Shown: positions 22,049 through 33,787 of the stretch, in pieces
Position numbering within the stretch: the first letter of the stretch is position 1
Layout of the letters: every line of letters begins with the position of its first letter
Assembly: GCA_011947345.1 (NCBI GenBank)
Contig: JAAVTG010000637.1
Span: forward strand, 1-64,000
DNA from: Phytophthora quininea
Taxonomy: Eukaryota; Oomycota; Peronosporomycetes; Peronosporales; Peronosporaceae
Direction: 5' to 3'
DNA: 64,000 nucleotides
Notes under the pieces: model-generated
The model's database searches: none
Seen by the model: only the letters and a program-made list of their open reading frames with translations
Told to the model about the DNA's origin: nothing
Translations under genes and position numbers: made by a program

Positions 22049-24368
22049 TCAGCGAGGTCGCTGATTTTCCTGCCGTTGGGCATGCCACTGGGCGGCCAAT
22101 TGAGTAGGAGCTTCCACCCGATGCAACAGTGCGAGGTGGTCCCGTCGGATCGCCTTCATCCTGCGGTTCAACATCGTTAACTTTTGCGGTTTGTGGTTGG
22201 TCTTGTGTTGTCGGTCCCACATGTGACGCACCTCTGGACGAGCGAGTTTACTTCACTTTGAGCGTCAAGTTTCGCGCTCTCTTGCTCTCTGCAGTTCTTT
22301 TGGAGCGCTTGGATGTCTCTACATGTTTACCAAACTCGTTAGCATATCCTTATCACTTGGCACAATAGTTTTGCCATTATCGTACCGTTGCGCTAGCTGC
22401 AGAGCGTGCTCTTTGCCTGTTCGAGTCTCTTTTTCTTCTGCTCACATCAGAGAAACCAAGATCAGCAAACGACAACAATCTTTACTAGCTATGAACTGAC
22501 CATTGAGCTCTTTCTTGAGTCTCTGAGTCTCTTCTTCCAGCGCCTTCAAGCTTGATTTTGTTTCCTGTTCATTTGCACAGTCACAACTCATTCAGAATAC
22601 AGCTCCTTGTAGTTCAAATTAATCAATTGCCAAGAGCGCACATCAAACAGTGCCGTCACGCTCTGCAGTCGGTCTTCCAATTTCTCTCGCTGGGATTTTT
22701 CGCTCTCCCACTCAATGCGCAGGCGCGACTGGGCTTGGCTCAAGTGACGAACTTCCAGATCCATCTTCCGGAACTCGTCCGCCTTCCTCTTCTCCATAGC
22801 ATCATGGCGAGTCTGCAGTACAGTGCAGATCGTTATCCTTGACAATCTCTCCTTGATACTTAGCTGTGATGTACCTGATTCGCCTTCCACTCCTCGCGAT
22901 CCAGTTGATATTGGTGCCGAAGACGGTCTCGCTCCTGCGTGATTGAATGCCTCGAAATGACTTCCAGCTAGGTTTCTACGTCAGAAAAATAAACTTTTTA
23001 GGCACGTACAGCAGTCGTACCTGAACTTGCCCCTGCAGCGTCGATATGTGGTTCCGTGCGTCTTCGATTTCAATGGCCATCTTCTCCACCCTGAAAAGAA
23101 AAACAAAAATGGAATTAAATGTGGCAGATCCAATTTGCAGGCCCGTGGGAGATCTTACAGTTGATTCTTCTGTTGCACCTCAAGCAGCAACTTTTTGTTC
23201 GCTTCGTTCTCTTCCTTGAGCTCCTTCTGGAGACGATCAGCGTCACGTTGCACCATTGTCTACCAACAAAACCATCGTAAGAACTCTGGAGGTGGCTCAT
23301 CACTTTTTCTCCGTACTACTTGTGATTGCAACTCAGAGTTCTGCCATCACAACAGGTTAGTCCAAGGTACTATTAAAGAATATTTTCCACACGCACGTGC
23401 TCTTTCATTTCTTCAGCAAAGCGAAACGCCTGCTCTCGTTCTTTGGTCAGTTGCTTTAGCTGATCTTCTCGCTGACGACGAGCCTCCGACATTTCCTCGA
23501 TCACCTGTGTCTGGTCCTGCTTCGTTTGCTGCAACGTCTTCATCTTATCTTCATGTTCGCTGAGGAAAAACAGTGCACTGAAAAGCAATAATTTCACCAC
23601 AAGATCGAGCAGTAAGATCCATTTCGTACCGGATCCAGACGACCAGTGATTGATACTCGTCTTGGGCCAGTTTGAGGCGAGCATCGAGCTCGTTCTTTTC
23701 TCGCTGCACCAACCTAAAGGTCAGACACTGTAAAACAATAACCGAAGTAATTTGCCGTACCTCTTGCTCCTCGCAGATGCGCTCTTTCTTGACCAAGTCG
23801 CTCATGACTGCTCGAAACTTAGTCTGCTGCAGCACCAACTCCGAGTCGATCGCTTCCGATACTTTGCTATATTTTTCCTCGTCTGTGGCAAGCGTCAGCC
23901 TAGTAGCAAACAGCGACATCAAAAGCTTCTACTTACGTCCTCCACAAACTGTGCCAACGTAAGCACCTGCTGGAACAGCTCGGTCTTGGTGGTCGACTGG
24001 AGGAATTCCTTGGCATTGCCAAACTCGGAACGTTGCAGAATTTGGCGCACTAATAGCCCTGCATTGGCTTCAGTAGAGTAGCTAGAGGTCATCGAGTTGG
24101 GTCTCTTTGTTCGTTGCGAAGGTCGCTTTGCTTGTACTGGTGGTGGTGGTGGCACTTTCTTCTTGGCTGGCGCATTCGTAGCCTTGAAGGAGGTCGTTTC
24201 GCTCGGACAATCTTCGCTTGTTGGTTCCTTCGTCTTGACCGCCTTTTTCTTCTTGGGCGGCACGCTTTTTGAGCTGGGAACTGCTGTGTTGCTCTCTGCG
24301 GTCGGATTTTCTTTCTCTCGCATTTGCTGCCGTCGACGCACCAGACTAGCGCGGTCCATTGAGGTCAT
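22049..24368 (-). CDS. Multi-exon coiled-coil protein, unknown function
   Basis: The gene starts at MTSMDRASLVRRRQQMREKE and has a Lys/Pro-rich disordered N-terminus with a PPPPP run. A long coiled coil follows, rich in Glu, Gln, Lys and Arg, spread over at least eight exons divided by short introns (visible near 23930, 23750, 23600, 23350, 23160, 22950, 22840, 22550). Exons encode segments such as KMKTLQQTKQDQTQVIEEM and AQSRLRIEWESEKSQREKLE. The end is a basic stretch closing at 22049. I do not recognise the family; a cytoskeletal or flagellar/centriolar role is possible from the structure but unsupported. Exon borders are approximate. Confidence 0.6.
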
Positions 24369-24769
24369 GCTTCGGAAACGAAATGTGTCGGGAGGTTGCA
24401 AAACTGGCTGTCAGTTACGAGCTGTAGCTTGGAAAGTAATCCCGCCGCTGTCGATCCGCGCGCAGTGATGTTCTTGACGCACCGCCAAGCAGAAAGTTCT
24501 TTGTGGTAGACTAGCCAGGCAGAAAGTCTGCAGGAGGTTGTTAAACACCGCAACACGAGATTAATCACCACGAGAATCGCGATTTGACAGCTATCTTGGA
24601 TAGATTTTTCTGATAGCCACCATGGATCGACTTCGAGTTCATCACTCGCTCCTTAGCGGATGTCCGCATTGTTTGAGAACGAGTTTGGATTGTCTGTTGT
24701 AGGTATTATCCCCCAGACCGACCTCTTTCATGAGGCTGGTGCTTGGCGAGCACCTGCTTTCACACAGGT
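24369..24769. other. Intergenic, no gene seen (401 bp)
   Basis: The stretch lies between the start of the coiled-coil gene and the left LTR of the second retroelement. No convincing frame; it probably holds the coiled-coil gene promoter. Confidence 0.5.
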
Positions 24770-24922
24770 TGTAACGGGGCGGTGCTCCTTGTTTGTAGTA
24801 AATGAAACTCTGACTAGTATTCAGTTGAGCGGCACCGGAAGGCGCCGCTGGACCAACAATTCTGAACTCTATCCTATTGGTCGCCGTGGTGCACGGCGAC
24901 CGTGTGACGGACTCCCGTCACA
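24770..24922 (-). repeat. 3' LTR of chromovirus (153 bp)
   Basis: Near-identical to 31336-31486. It differs in the loop of a GC-rich hairpin (GTG here, CAC in the other), in a CAG/TAG change near 24820, and in GCACCGGAAGG versus GCGCCGGGG. Confidence 0.9.
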
Positions 24923-24965
24923 CCACTCCCCGCATAAGATAGAGCTCACTGTCAAATTCACCACC

Positions 24966-25784
24966 ATGAGCTTCGACGACCGCGAGACGCGCACGAGCTT
25001 CGCAGACAGTTTCGTGCGGTGGCCGCTGCGCGACTGCAGCGGCGTGCACGACTCACTGCCCGAGGAGGAGATGGCGTCCTGGTTCGCGCGCTGGCGCCGC
25101 ACCCGAGGCAAGCCCGTCACGGAGACTCTCTCCGTGACCCAGCGTTCGCTCGACCAGGCGTGGACCGCGTTCGTGCTGCGCTGGAACGCTGAGACGGGTC
25201 CGCAGTTTCGCCGGCTGATCGAGGCTCGTGAGGAGACTCACGAGCGCTCGTCGGTGGCGGGTGCGGCGGCGAGGGTCTGCAATCTGTCGTGGGCGGCAGA
25301 TCGGCTCTGCTGCTACGCCCATTACCTGGAGGGCTGTGCTGAGTGCCGCAAGTACGGGCTCCCGCGACCGACGGAGCGGGAGTGGTCCTGCTTCCTGGTG
25401 GACTCGCCGCTGTCGGAGGAGGAGCACAGCTGGATTGGTCATTATCGTCGCGCGTTACATGAAGCTCGCGGCGGCTCGCTGCCGCAGCCGATTGAACTCG
25501 TACGCGTCAAGCAGACCTGGAACGTCCGCAAGCAGCACCGCCCTCGGCTCCCAGCTGTCATTCAGTGGCCCCACCCAGCGCACCAAGTATTGGCGGTGCG
25601 CAGGGATATTAGTGTCGCCGCGGCGAGGGCCGCGACCGCGTCGGGCACCCCGAGTGTCGTCGTGCCGAAGAATCGATTCGACGATGTGACGGATATTCCC
25701 CGCCGCATCGACCAAGGGAGCCGGACCATCGCGTTCAAACGGGGTGGGTGGGTGGCAGGACGCTGCGGCTGCGCAGCGTCTTGA
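24966..25784 (+). CDS. Antisense ORF inside chromovirus 3' region, unknown function
   Basis: A plus-strand frame of about 270 codons starts at ATG 24966 (MSFDDRETRTSF...), shortly inside the left LTR, and runs opposite to pol. The first 490 bp lie between the chromodomain stop (25455) and the LTR, where pol has no coding need, so coding there is not a shadow of pol. The composition is globular: many Trp and Arg residues and a Cys/His cluster (CCYAHYLEGCAEC, then C and H residues). The last 330 bp do overlap the chromodomain in antisense and are probably not meaningful. Unknown family; antisense ORFs have been described in some LTR elements. Confidence 0.4.
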   Translation: MSFDDRETRTSFADSFVRWPLRDCSGVHDSLPEEEMASWFARWRRTRGKPVTETLSVTQRSLDQAWTAFVLRWNAETGPQFRRLIEAREETHERSSVAGAAARVCNLSWAADRLCCYAHYLEGCAECRKYGLPRPTEREWSCFLVDSPLSEEEHSWIGHYRRALHEARGGSLPQPIELVRVKQTWNVRKQHRPRLPAVIQWPHPAHQVLAVRRDISVAAARAATASGTPSVVVPKNRFDDVTDIPRRIDQGSRTIAFKRGGWVAGRCGCAAS

Positions 25785-28700
25785 TTGGCTGGAACGTCGC
25801 GTGGATCAGCTGGAGTGGGAGAACGCCGTGTTGTGGCGTCAGCTGAGCCAGCAGCAGGCGCAGCGAAGATCGGCGCCGGACTACCGCCGCTAGGCAACGA
25901 CGCTGGTCGGTAGCGATGAAGTCGACCGACGTAAAACGTAGGGTGTAGCTTGAGCGTAGGCGGTAGCTGTAGCCGGTAAGCATCTCCAATGACTTTCAAC
26001 ACCTTGAATGGGCCAATGTACCGTGGCGCAAGCTTGTTTGCGCCCAGATTCGTCACAAGCGTTGGGGAAATTTCATTGGTAAATAATAGGACTTGGTCCC
26101 CAACGTGGAACCTTTCCACGTTTCGGCGCCCGCTGCGGTCCGCATTCTCCTTCTGGCGATCGACGGCAGCAGCGATCGCATCGCGGACGTAGCGGACAAT
26201 CGACCCGCGCTGTTGCACGAACTCGTGGACAGCCGCAGCGTCGCTTCGCTGCGGCGCCGCGTTGGGCGCAAAGTTTGCTGGCGGTGGCTCAATAGCCGCG
26301 ACCGGATCAGGAGCAGTGTGAAGCTCAGCTGCGCGACGCGGACGCGGGTTGATCAGCATCCGACTGGTCCGATAGGCAACGTCTCGTGGAGAGGCAGTCG
26401 CCGCTCGCGCGGCGGCCCGTGTAAGAGGACCCTGGCTGGGGACCCGCGTGGAAGACCTCGTGCTCACCGCGTTCACATTGGAGTCAGCGGCCATCTCGTG
26501 CGTCGATGCGGAGGCGCCACCAGTGGAAGTGGGAGCCGCAGCGTCGTGATTCCCTGACAGCTGAACTGGAAGGGGCGCTCCAGCCCCAGGAGCGCCGGAA
26601 CGCGCGGATGACGGCCAAAGTTGACGAAGAATGGCGTCAAGCCAGTCGATGCGTGCACGGCGTTATTGGTGGCGAGCTCCACCATCGGCAGGAAAGAGCT
26701 CCATGACTTGAACGACGTGGCGTAACTCCTCAGCACGTCTTCGACAACCCGGTTAACGCGTTCGGTATGGCCATCGGTCTCAGGATGTGACGCGGTGGAC
26801 ATCGCCAACCGCGTCCCGACAAGGTTGAAGAGTTCCGTCCAGAAAGCTGCAGTAAAACGTGGGTCTCGATCGGATACAATTGAGGACGGAAGTCCATGAT
26901 GGCGATACACTGTGTCAAGCAACAGCGCCGCCGACTGAGATGCGGTGATCGAGGAGGCCACGGGAGCAAGATGGACCATCTTGCTAAATCGGTCGACGAA
27001 AACAAGTATGCCTGTGCGGCCCTGAGTATCTCGCGGCAGACCAAAGACGAAATCCATGCTGACCGATGTCCACGGACCCGTCGCGACTGGAAGAGGTCGA
27101 AGCGGGGCTCGCTTCGACGGCGACGGCTTGACGCGCTGGCACGCTTCACAGGAGCGGACCCACTTGCGTACCCACTTGTACATGTGTGGCCAGTAGAAGT
27201 CGCGCGATAGTGACGCGAATGTCTTCTCGCGCCTGAGGTGGCCACCGCTGGGGGTATCGTGAAACTCATGGATCAGTCGGGCTCTGAGATCATCGTCAAG
27301 CGGGACGACGATGCGTGGTGGGTCCGCGCGATCGACGCGGAAGGTCAGCAGATCCCCATCGAGGCTGTAGCGGTCGACACGGGCGCAGCTGCGAGGGGAC
27401 AAGCAGCGCCGCGCTGCTTCTGATGGTTCTCTCAGGTACTTGATCAATTCGGAGCACGCCGCATCCGACTCGTACGCAGCCGCGATCAGGTCTCGGAGCG
27501 GAGTGGTCGTTGTGACTTCAACAGCAGCGACTTCATCAGCAGTGCACACAGCGCAATCGTCGTCATCCTCGTCACCGACGGCATGGCGGCCCGATTGCAC
27601 GTAATTCGGTCGACGCGAGAGCGCGTCGGCGAGGATGTTGGTCTTGCCCGGCTTATAGTGAACGACGAAGTTGTACTCCGAGAACAATGATAGCCAGCGC
27701 GCCATGCGCTGTGACAAATGAGGACTCTTCGTCGCCGTCCGGAGCGAAGCGTGATCCGTGTACACCACGAACGTACTTTCGCCCAGGAGGTACACGCGGA
27801 ACTTGATGAGGGCGTAGCGCATCGCCAACAACTCCTTGTCATGGACCGGATAATTCCGCTCCGCGGGCTTCAATTGGCGCGATTGGTAACTTATCACTCG
27901 CTCGCGTCCATCGTCATCAAACTGCATCAAGGCGCAGCCGATTGCAAAGTCGCTCGCGTCACACACCACGTGAAAGGGTTTCGCGTGGTCCGGAAGCATC
28001 AATACGGGCGCGGTGGACAAGCTGGTCTTCACCGCGTCGAAGGCTGTTTGGTGCTCGTGGCGCCACGACCACGTGGCGTCGGGTTTCAGGAGTTGCGACA
28101 GCGGCCGAACAGTCGAAGCAAAGTTCTTCGAGTAGTGGTGGAGATATGTGGCGAGTCCAAGCCACTGCCGGAGCTGTTTCTGGTCCTGCGGAGTCGGCCA
28201 AGCGCAGATCGCCGCGATCTTCTCCGGGTCGGCGCGAACGCCGTCCTTGCTGACGTAGCTCCCGAGTACTGGAATTTCGGGGCGCAGAAGATGCATTTCT
28301 TCAAGTTGGCGTACAGCTTGTTTGCCCGCATCACCTCGAACACCTTGCGGAGGTGTTGAAGGTGGACGTCGACATCCGTCGTGCCGCTCTCGGCACGACT
28401 GTGAATGAAGGTGTCGTCGAAGTAGCTGGGCGCGAAGTCTCGATACGGACGCAGTAGGTTGGACACCATGCGGTTGAAAGTGGCAGGGGCATTCTTGAGC
28501 CCCTGCGGCATCACGAGCCATTCCCAGAGCATGCCGCTGGGCGTGCTGACCGCAGTTAACGGCACGTCTTCTTCATGCATCAGGATTTGGTAGAAGCCGT
28601 CCATGAGGTCGATAGCACTGTACACAGTGCTGCCTGACATAGTGTCGAGCACCATGTCCTTCCGCGGGATCGGCGTCTGCGCCGGGATGGTGGCGTCATT

Positions 28701-31302
28701 GAGCTTGTTGAAGGCGTATACGATGCGCCACCCGCCCGTCGCCTTCTTCACGCAGAATGTCGAACTGGAATGCGGCGATAGGCTTTCGCGAACGTGACCG
28801 GCGTGCCGGCGACCTTCGAAGAACGCATCAATCGCTTGGACTTGGTCGCGGGGCAGCGGCCATTGTCGCGTCACACAGTACTTCGAACCGGGCACGAGGT
28901 CGATCTCGTGCCGAACACCACGATCGGGAGGAAGTTCAGCCGGAACCTTGTCGGGGAAGATGTCGATGAACTCGCGAACCAGCGGAGCAACCGCGTTACC
29001 AGCGGCTTCGAGTGCTGGTAACGACTGGGCCAAGTAGCGGGCCTCGCGGGCGGACTTAGGCTCAGCGCCTTTCGGGCGTTTCCGGGTATCGGACGCTGTG
29101 TCACCAGCATCTACATCGACAGCCACGATAGTCGCGGTGTTATCCGCGACGATCATGCAAACCGGCTCGATCTCACCATGTTTCAAGTCGTGGAGAAGGT
29201 GCTTCCACGACAGGCCAGGCCACTTGGTGATCTCGGACGCATCGCACGGCGGGCATGCGACCTCGACATTGTGCATACGCGGGATCGATGCCGCGTCATC
29301 CCCCATCAGAACGGGGATAACCTCGGAGTCAGGCGCGTCTGACTCACTCGGAGGAGCGCGGGGTCGCCGGGGCTGGCGGTGACCACGGCGACGGACTGGC
29401 CGGGTGAACTCTTCCGTAGCAGGCAGTGGGAGACCACGCTCGACCAAGGCTGCTGTACTCGGACGCCGAGACACGACACCGGCGTCGACTCCATCAGGGA
29501 GCCCCTGCTCGACCACATGCGGGAGCCCCTGCTCGACCGCGCGTGGGAGACCACGCTCAACCACATCTTCTTGTTCATCGTCAACGGAGAGCCTCTGCTC
29601 GTCCGGGCGTGGGAACCCATGCTCGACCACGGCAGACACGTCTTGAGGCACCTGCTCAAGACCGGCGCAGGATGCGTGCTCGCACGCCACACACGAAGGG
29701 TCATCACTCATTTCAGGTGCAGCATGGGTCATGGAGTCGGAGTCCATGACTGCAACATGCGGCCATCGGTCCGGCGTTCCGCGCAAGAACGCCAGTACTG
29801 CATTCACGTCGATGTCACGAGGGCGGACCGTACCAGTCAGCCAGTAATCTCAGGCTGGTGCCAGGCGAGCCATGGGATGCCGAAGACGCAGTCAAACGAG
29901 CCACTCAGCTCGATCACTAGGAACTCTTCGGAGCTTCGGAATCCGTCAAACTCGTACGTGAAGGTCGTAGAGCGCCGCGGCGTACGCCGTGGCTTGCCAT
30001 CAGCGTATTTTACAATCATCTCCCCGGACCTTCGCGAAGGCTCAGGTCCGCCGGTAACACCGACAAACTCTCGGCGCGGACGAAGTTGTTCGTCGCGCCC
30101 GAATCGAGCAGGGCGCGAAGTGGACGCTTCGCACCATCGACGTGAAGACTGAGTATGATCAGTCTTGGGTCGCCGCCCGAGGTGGTGGCAAATAAGTGTG
30201 CGTGGAGCACAGGAGGGCTAGGAGGGGCTCCGCCACCAGAGAGCGTTCCATCCTTCTCAGGCCAGTTGGGCGCCCCACCTACTGGTTGTCGCGGTTTTTG
30301 GCTCGGCGACAAGACCATCAGCGGCTTCGGCGACGACGTGCGCCAAGACCGGAGCGGGAGCGCAGCACGCAGCGGCGCGATGTCCGAGTTTGCGACAGCG
30401 GAAGCACCGCATGTGACGAGGGCTTCGACCGGGGCCCGCCAGAGGCGGTCTGTCAGACGACGTTGGCGCCGGACTGGATCGCCGGTGCCCGTGGTAATCC
30501 TGGATGGCGTCAAGCTCCATTGGCTCGGGCTCCGCGGAGGAGGGCGAGCAAGGAGAACGCCTCAGAAGCGGAAACGCTATAGTCTTCCCGAAGTGCCGTC
30601 TCGAAGGCCTCTTCCAGTGATCCTGGTGTCTTCCTGGTCAGGTAGAAGCGCTGGTACCCAGCGTTCATGCCGGAGATGAAGACATGGACCTGAGTCGCCT
30701 TGTCCACTGGGTTCATCGTGATACACGACACCAGGTGTCGTGCCCGCTGGATGTATGCGAGCATGGACATCCGTCCCTGCTTAAGTGACAGGAATACCGA
30801 GCGTTGGACACGCTCATCTTGAGGGGGCTCGAAGGCCAGGCGAAGATCATCCTTCAGCGACTGCATCGTCGAGAAGCAGGAGGTGTCGGCGACGAGCTTG
30901 CCGAGTGCCCATTCCTTGGCCTTTCCCGTCAACTTGGACAGTAAGAACCGGGTACGAGCGAACTCGGTAGATAACTGCCGAGCTTCGATCGCGATGTCCA
31001 CAACTCTCACACAACCAGCGATTCAGCTGGAGGCGAGCGTCGCCCTCACCGCTGTAGCTGGATACATCGAGCTTCACGATGTCGGTCTTGTTCTTGGTCG
31101 GCGAGTTCACGCGCCATGAACTCATGACCAGCCAGGCGTTGATCAGATTCCGTTCCGGCAGTCAGCAAGGTCTTGATGACTCCTTCTCCGGACACCGCGG
31201 CAAGGCGGTGTAGCGCCTCCCACTCAAACACGGATAAGTGGGGAAGTTGGCATGCTCGAGGGCAGCACCAGCCCCTTCGTTGAAATTGGAAGCGTCGTTC
31301 AT
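25455..31302 (-). CDS. Gag-Pol of chromodomain Ty3/gypsy element, frame-broken
   Basis: Gag starts at ATG 31302 and has a CFRCRKLGHRAAAC zinc knuckle near 30400. The protease motif is LLDSGATNNFV (near 30100). Reverse transcriptase has YFDDTF near 28430, RNase H follows with DASDFAIG and YTDHASL, and integrase has HLRREKTF...CEACQR and VDRFSKMVHLAPV (27000-27200). The C-terminal chromodomain reads YLVRWVGPLNDSWEP (near 25600), which in chromoviruses steers insertion to marked chromatin. Frame changes occur near 31240, 31090, 31010, 30515, 30020, 28260 and 26500. Some are single-base and repairable, so it is unclear whether the copy is truly dead. Confidence 0.85.
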
Positions 31303-31335
31303 GGTCGTGTGGGCGGACTACAAAGTGCTACCAGT

Positions 31336-31486
31336 TGTAACGGGGCGGTGCTCCTTGTTTGTAGTAAATGAAACTCTGACTAGTATTTAGTTGAGCGGCG
31401 CCGGGGCGCCGCTGGACCAACAATTCTGAACTCTATCCTATTGGTCGCCGTGCACCACGGCGACCGTGTGACGGACTCCCGTCACA
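31336..31486 (-). repeat. 5' LTR of chromovirus (151 bp) with three tandem hairpins
   Basis: Contains perfect inverted repeats at 31394-31413 (9-bp stem), 31443-31465 (10-bp stem, loop CAC) and 31466-31487 (9-bp stem, loop ACTC). The partner LTR is 24770-24922. Confidence 0.9.
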
Positions 31487-31491
31487 CAGGT

Positions 31492-32040
31492 CGGCGATTA
31501 TGACGACAAAATCGACTGACGTAATACTTCTCATGTTCACCAGACAAAGGCCTTTGCGGTGTCCATGGTCGTCTTCGTTGGCAGCTCACTACGCAACTGC
31601 TCTCTATCTAACTTGGATGCTGTGCCTGGGATGAGCGAAGAGGGGCTGGCGCATCGTTGCCAATTTCTGCTTCAAATGGGTTTGCAAGGAAAGCAAACTG
31701 CTCCTTTGGGTAGTCTGGATCTCCCAGAGCTGTGTGCAATTGCGACGATCGCAGGCTGTCCACGCATGCTGACAAAGCCGAGCGGGAATAATCCCCCAGG
31801 GGCTAGCGATTATGCCAGCCCTGATCTCAGACGACAACAGCTGGGGACTCGAGTGCTTGGAATCCAGGCGACAGACTCACCTCGCCGGGTAAGGGCGTCG
31901 TGGCTGGTGTCACACGCAGGATCTGGGGCCGGCGAGACTACGGAGGCGACGACTAGCAGAAAATCGAGCGTCCGAACTCATTCTCTGTTTCGTCCTCTTC
32001 GTGACAAGCAACCTAGACCAAGTACTCCGCCCAGCCAACA
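31492..32040. other. Intergenic, upstream of first esterase (549 bp)
   Basis: No supported gene. An open frame at 31559-32062 has no domain. Bases 31977-31990 (CTCATTCTCTGTTT) look like an oomycete initiator about 50 bases before the esterase ATG. Confidence 0.4.
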
Positions 32041-33698
32041 ATGCGCATCTACTCGCTCCTGATCGCCGCCGCTGCCGTTGCTGCTCCGATTCTAGCGGGC
32101 AGCAGCACGTACTCGCTGTCCACGCTCCAAGGCACAGCGGATGACGCCACTGTGACGGCGGGAAGCTCCGCCACCTCCACTTCCAGAAGTGGCTCGTCTT
32201 CTCTTTCCACCGTCAAACTAGACTACACCACCGTCCAAGCCGTCGGAGGAAACACCACCGTCGGGTACTACAAGTACCAGAACATCCGATTCGCCAAGGT
32301 CCCCACCGGCGACCTCCGTTTCGCTGCCCCGAGTGGCCCGACGTCGAGACGGAGATCAACAACGGCACCGTCTTTGCTGACGCCGACGTCGACTGGAAAA
32401 CTTCCGAGGACTGCTTGTATCTCGACGTGTGGGCTCCTGCCGATGCTGCCGGTCGCAACCTCCCGGTCATGGTGTGGACGTACGGTGGTGGCTTTACGGG
32501 CGGCTCCAAGTCGGAAGTCACGCCTGAAGGGCTGTTTGATCTGAGCCAAGACTTCGTGTACGTCGCCTACAACTATCGCGTGGGCATCACGGGTCTCACC
32601 AACGGCCCCACCTACCAGCACGAAGGTGGTGTCACCAACCTTTGCGTTTGGGACGCTACCCAGGCGTTTGAATGGGTCCAAAAGTACATTGGCAAGTTCG
32701 GCGGCAACTCGGACGACGTCACCGCTGTCGGCTTCTCTGCGGGTGGCTCACAGGTCATGTTCCAGATGACCCGGTTTGGTGGCAGAGCTCCCCAACTTTT
32801 CAACAAGGCCTACATCATCTCACCAGGCTATGTTCCCGGGGCTGGTCACCACCATGGTGAGCAGTTCTGGCAGAACGTGTCGACTTCTTTGGGCTGCGAT
32901 GGCGGTCACTTGGACTGCATGCGCGAAGTCGCCTTTGACGATCTCGTCAGTGCGTCGAACGACGTTGTGGACACGTATACGTACCAGATGCAGCCTCGCG
33001 TGGACGGCTTCATCATCCCGGACACATACGAGGCCAATCTGTACCAGGGCCACTTCAACTTCTCTGGTCCGTGCGTGATCTCCCACGAGCAGCACGAAGC
33101 CAACTGGCAGGCGTACGACGGCGTGGAAACCGAGGCGGACGTTGCAGAGTACCTTCGCATTTTCTTCCCTGGTATTGCCGACGATGCAGTGGAGACGTTG
33201 CTGGAGCTCTACCCCGCCGACGACTACTCAAGCCCTGGCTTTCGCTTCGCCGACATGAAGCAGTCATTCGATCTTACGGCCAAGGATATCGCGTTGACAC
33301 ACGCGCTCAACAACCAGACATGGAACGCTGAGGTCGCGCTGGGCGAGGCTTCGCACGGCACGGACCAAAACTACTACTGGTACAGCACCTACACGCTGTC
33401 GACCTCGGACAGCTCGACCGACGCTACTTCCAGTCTGTCCGCAGGAGAAGCTGCCTCTGTGGGCGCCGTTACGACGACGGTAAACGCGACGATCGCCCGA
33501 ACGATGCAAAAGTACCTCATGTCCTTTGTGCTCACGGGCAACCCCAACACGATGTGGTCCCAGGACAAGATCTACTGGCCGCTGTTCAATGAGTCGTCTG
33601 CGGGCAAGGAGATCGTCTTCAACGACACGTTCTACGTAGATGACGATGATCTGGGCAATTCGAAGAGTTTGTTCTGGAACAAGGCGTTGTGGTACTAA
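32041..33698 (+). CDS. Secreted type-B carboxylesterase, copy A
   Basis: An alpha/beta-hydrolase that cleaves carboxylic esters, predicted to be exported: MRIYSLLIAAAAVAAPILAG is a clear signal peptide. A Ser/Thr-rich stretch follows, then the mature enzyme. The oxyanion hole is YGGGF near 32480, the nucleophile elbow GFSAGGS near 32735, and the candidate catalytic His lies in SHGTDQNYYW near 33350. Cysteine pairs (CLYLDVW; CDGGHLDC) fit family disulfides. One C is missing from the run at 32327-32330, where copy D has five, so the frame break is likely an error. It lies tail-to-tail with copy B, 89 bp apart. Confidence 0.88.
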
Positions 33699-33787
33699 GA
33701 CTCAAGGTCGGCTACCCACGAGAAGCAAGCTCACATCGGCTTGGATGTATGGTAGAGTTAGTTGCGGATCTTAGCAGGTGTATGGCT

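Larger units (their letters stand above)
24770..31486 (-). mobile_element. Chromodomain Ty3/gypsy element (chromovirus), minus strand
   Basis: Flanked by LTRs at 24770-24922 and 31336-31486 and by a 5-bp duplication CAGGT (24765-24769 and 31487-31491). On the minus strand it encodes Gag with a CCHC knuckle, protease, reverse transcriptase, RNase H, integrase and a C-terminal chromodomain. The LTRs differ at several sites, so it is older than the element at 15716. A purine tract GCGGGGAGTGG precedes the 3' LTR on the minus strand. The coding region has several frame breaks, some of which may be sequencing error. Confidence 0.93.

Noticed and set aside
25455..31302. Chromovirus Gag-Pol as a definite pseudogene
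   Set aside because: Several breaks look like the same one-base errors seen in housekeeping genes, so inactivation cannot be claimed from this sequence.
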